Assembly (NCBI GenBank): GCA_902461815.1
Contig: CABPZE010000037.1
Span: 1 to 14,123 of the forward strand
From: CAG-390 sp003523225
GTDB lineage: Bacteria > Bacillota > Clostridia > Oscillospirales > CAG-272
Length of the DNA: 14,123 bases
Direction of reading: 5' to 3'
The notes beneath the pieces are model-generated. The model did not search any database, was not told where the DNA came from, and was given only the letters and a program-made list of their open reading frames with translations. Below are positions 13,878 to 14,123 of the stretch, piece by piece. Each line of letters opens with the position of its first letter. Position 1 is the first letter of the stretch. The translations under genes were made by a program, and so were the position numbers.

Positions 13878-13901
13878 ATTTTGCGGTGCTTAACCGCGAT
13901 T

Positions 13902-13957
13902 TGGCGGAGAGGAAGGGATTCGAACCCTTGTGGGGTTGCCCCCAAACGGTTTTCAAG
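13902..13957 (-). pseudogene. 3' fragment of tRNA-Ser(UGA), probable attachment site
   Basis: On the minus strand the sequence runs from CTTGAAA (anticodon loop, UGA at 13953-13955) through an extended variable arm GGGG.GCAA.CCCC and the T arm AAGGG-TTCGAAT-CCCTT. It then continues through the acceptor strand CCTCTCC and discriminator G to an encoded CCA at 13902-13904. The expected 5' half (acceptor GGAGAGG, D arm, 5' anticodon stem) is absent: the sequence beyond 13957 cannot pair with the remaining anticodon stem ACCGT. A 56-nt 3' half of a tRNA is the usual identity segment left by tyrosine-recombinase elements, so this is read as an att site with the element to the right. Confidence 0.85.
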
Positions 13958-14123
13958 AAGTTGCACACCCGTCCCGACTAATCCCGGATAATCTTCAAAA
14001 CGCCCCAAAATTCACCTCTTTCTCGCACTTTATCGGGCATCTCCCGGAAAATTGCGAGAAAAATGCGAGATAGATGCGAGAAATTCTTGCATCACAAATA
14101 AACATGAGACCTCGCCTCAGCAA
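13958..14123. mobile_element. Probable terminal segment of an integrated element (runs off the window)
   Basis: Everything to the right of the tRNA-Ser fragment replaces the missing 5' half of the tRNA and carries the arm-like repeats. By the geometry of tRNA 3'-end integration this is the element side, while the DUF262 side is the chromosome side. No ORF of the element is visible within the remaining 166 bp. The integrase is predicted further right, or at the other end of the element. Confidence 0.55.
14021..14081. repeat. TGCGAGA direct repeats at 11-bp spacing plus one inverted copy
   Basis: TGCGAGA begins at 14053, 14064 and 14075, exactly 11 bp apart, with an inverted copy TCTCGCA at 14021-14027. 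They lie about 65-125 bp from the tRNA-Ser att core on the presumed element side. Repeats like these are typical arm-type binding sites for a tyrosine integrase and its accessory factors. Confidence 0.7.

Noticed and set aside
13902..13990. Complete tRNA-Ser gene
   Set aside because: The 5' acceptor strand, D arm and 5' anticodon stem are missing; the adjoining bases cannot pair with the 3' half.
14021..14081. CRISPR array
   Set aside because: The repeats are only 7 bp with 4-bp gaps; no CRISPR-length repeats or spacers.

Overview
The window looks like chromosomal DNA of an uncultured gut-type Clostridia member (Oscillospirales/Ruminococcaceae-like). The basis is consensus sigma-A promoters with 17-bp spacers, AGGAGG-type ribosome binding sites, Gram-positive lipoprotein signals, a C-terminal wall-anchor-like tail, a tRNA fragment with encoded CCA, and a fairly GC-rich chromosome with AT-rich islands. 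This is inferred from style; no marker gene is present.

Layout. 1-700: a minus-strand small protein whose reading frame extends 54 codons upstream of its obvious ATG into a conserved-looking N-terminal module, with a promoter at 706-734. 892-1871: a self-contained MscS-type mechanosensitive channel unit. 1872-2235: non-coding, with a long 14-bp inverted repeat. 2236-3027: a GntR/FCD regulator with its own promoter and a strong terminator. 3150-10774: a six-gene minus-strand operon convergent with the regulator. In transcription order it encodes an Asp-box (sialidase-like) beta-propeller protein without a signal peptide, a lamin-tail-like surface protein, a parallel beta-helix lipoprotein, an extracellular solute-binding lipoprotein, an FGGY sugar kinase and an HpcH/HpaI-type aldolase. 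One strong promoter (10746-10774) and one shared terminator frame it. The set reads as a carbohydrate or sugar-acid capture and catabolism locus, but it contains no permease and its substrate cannot be named.

10775-12066: a regulatory/intergenic stretch, then a decayed patch. An ORF there appears to join the N-terminal region of an ATPase-like protein to the last ~60 residues of an alpha/beta hydrolase. It is followed by a 49-residue lipoprotein stub that overlaps a second coding-like reading frame. 12074-13825: an AT-rich DUF262/HNH (GmrSD-like) nuclease of probable defence function. 13839-14123: a terminator, a 56-nt 3' fragment of tRNA-Ser(UGA), and three TGCGAGA direct repeats at exact 11-bp spacing. 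This is best read as the attachment-site end of an integrated element that continues to the right of the window.

The most interesting signals are the permease-less surface/catabolic operon, the fused ORF and lipoprotein stub, the ATA-for-ATG start problem in the first gene, and the tRNA-Ser attachment scar beside the DUF262 gene.
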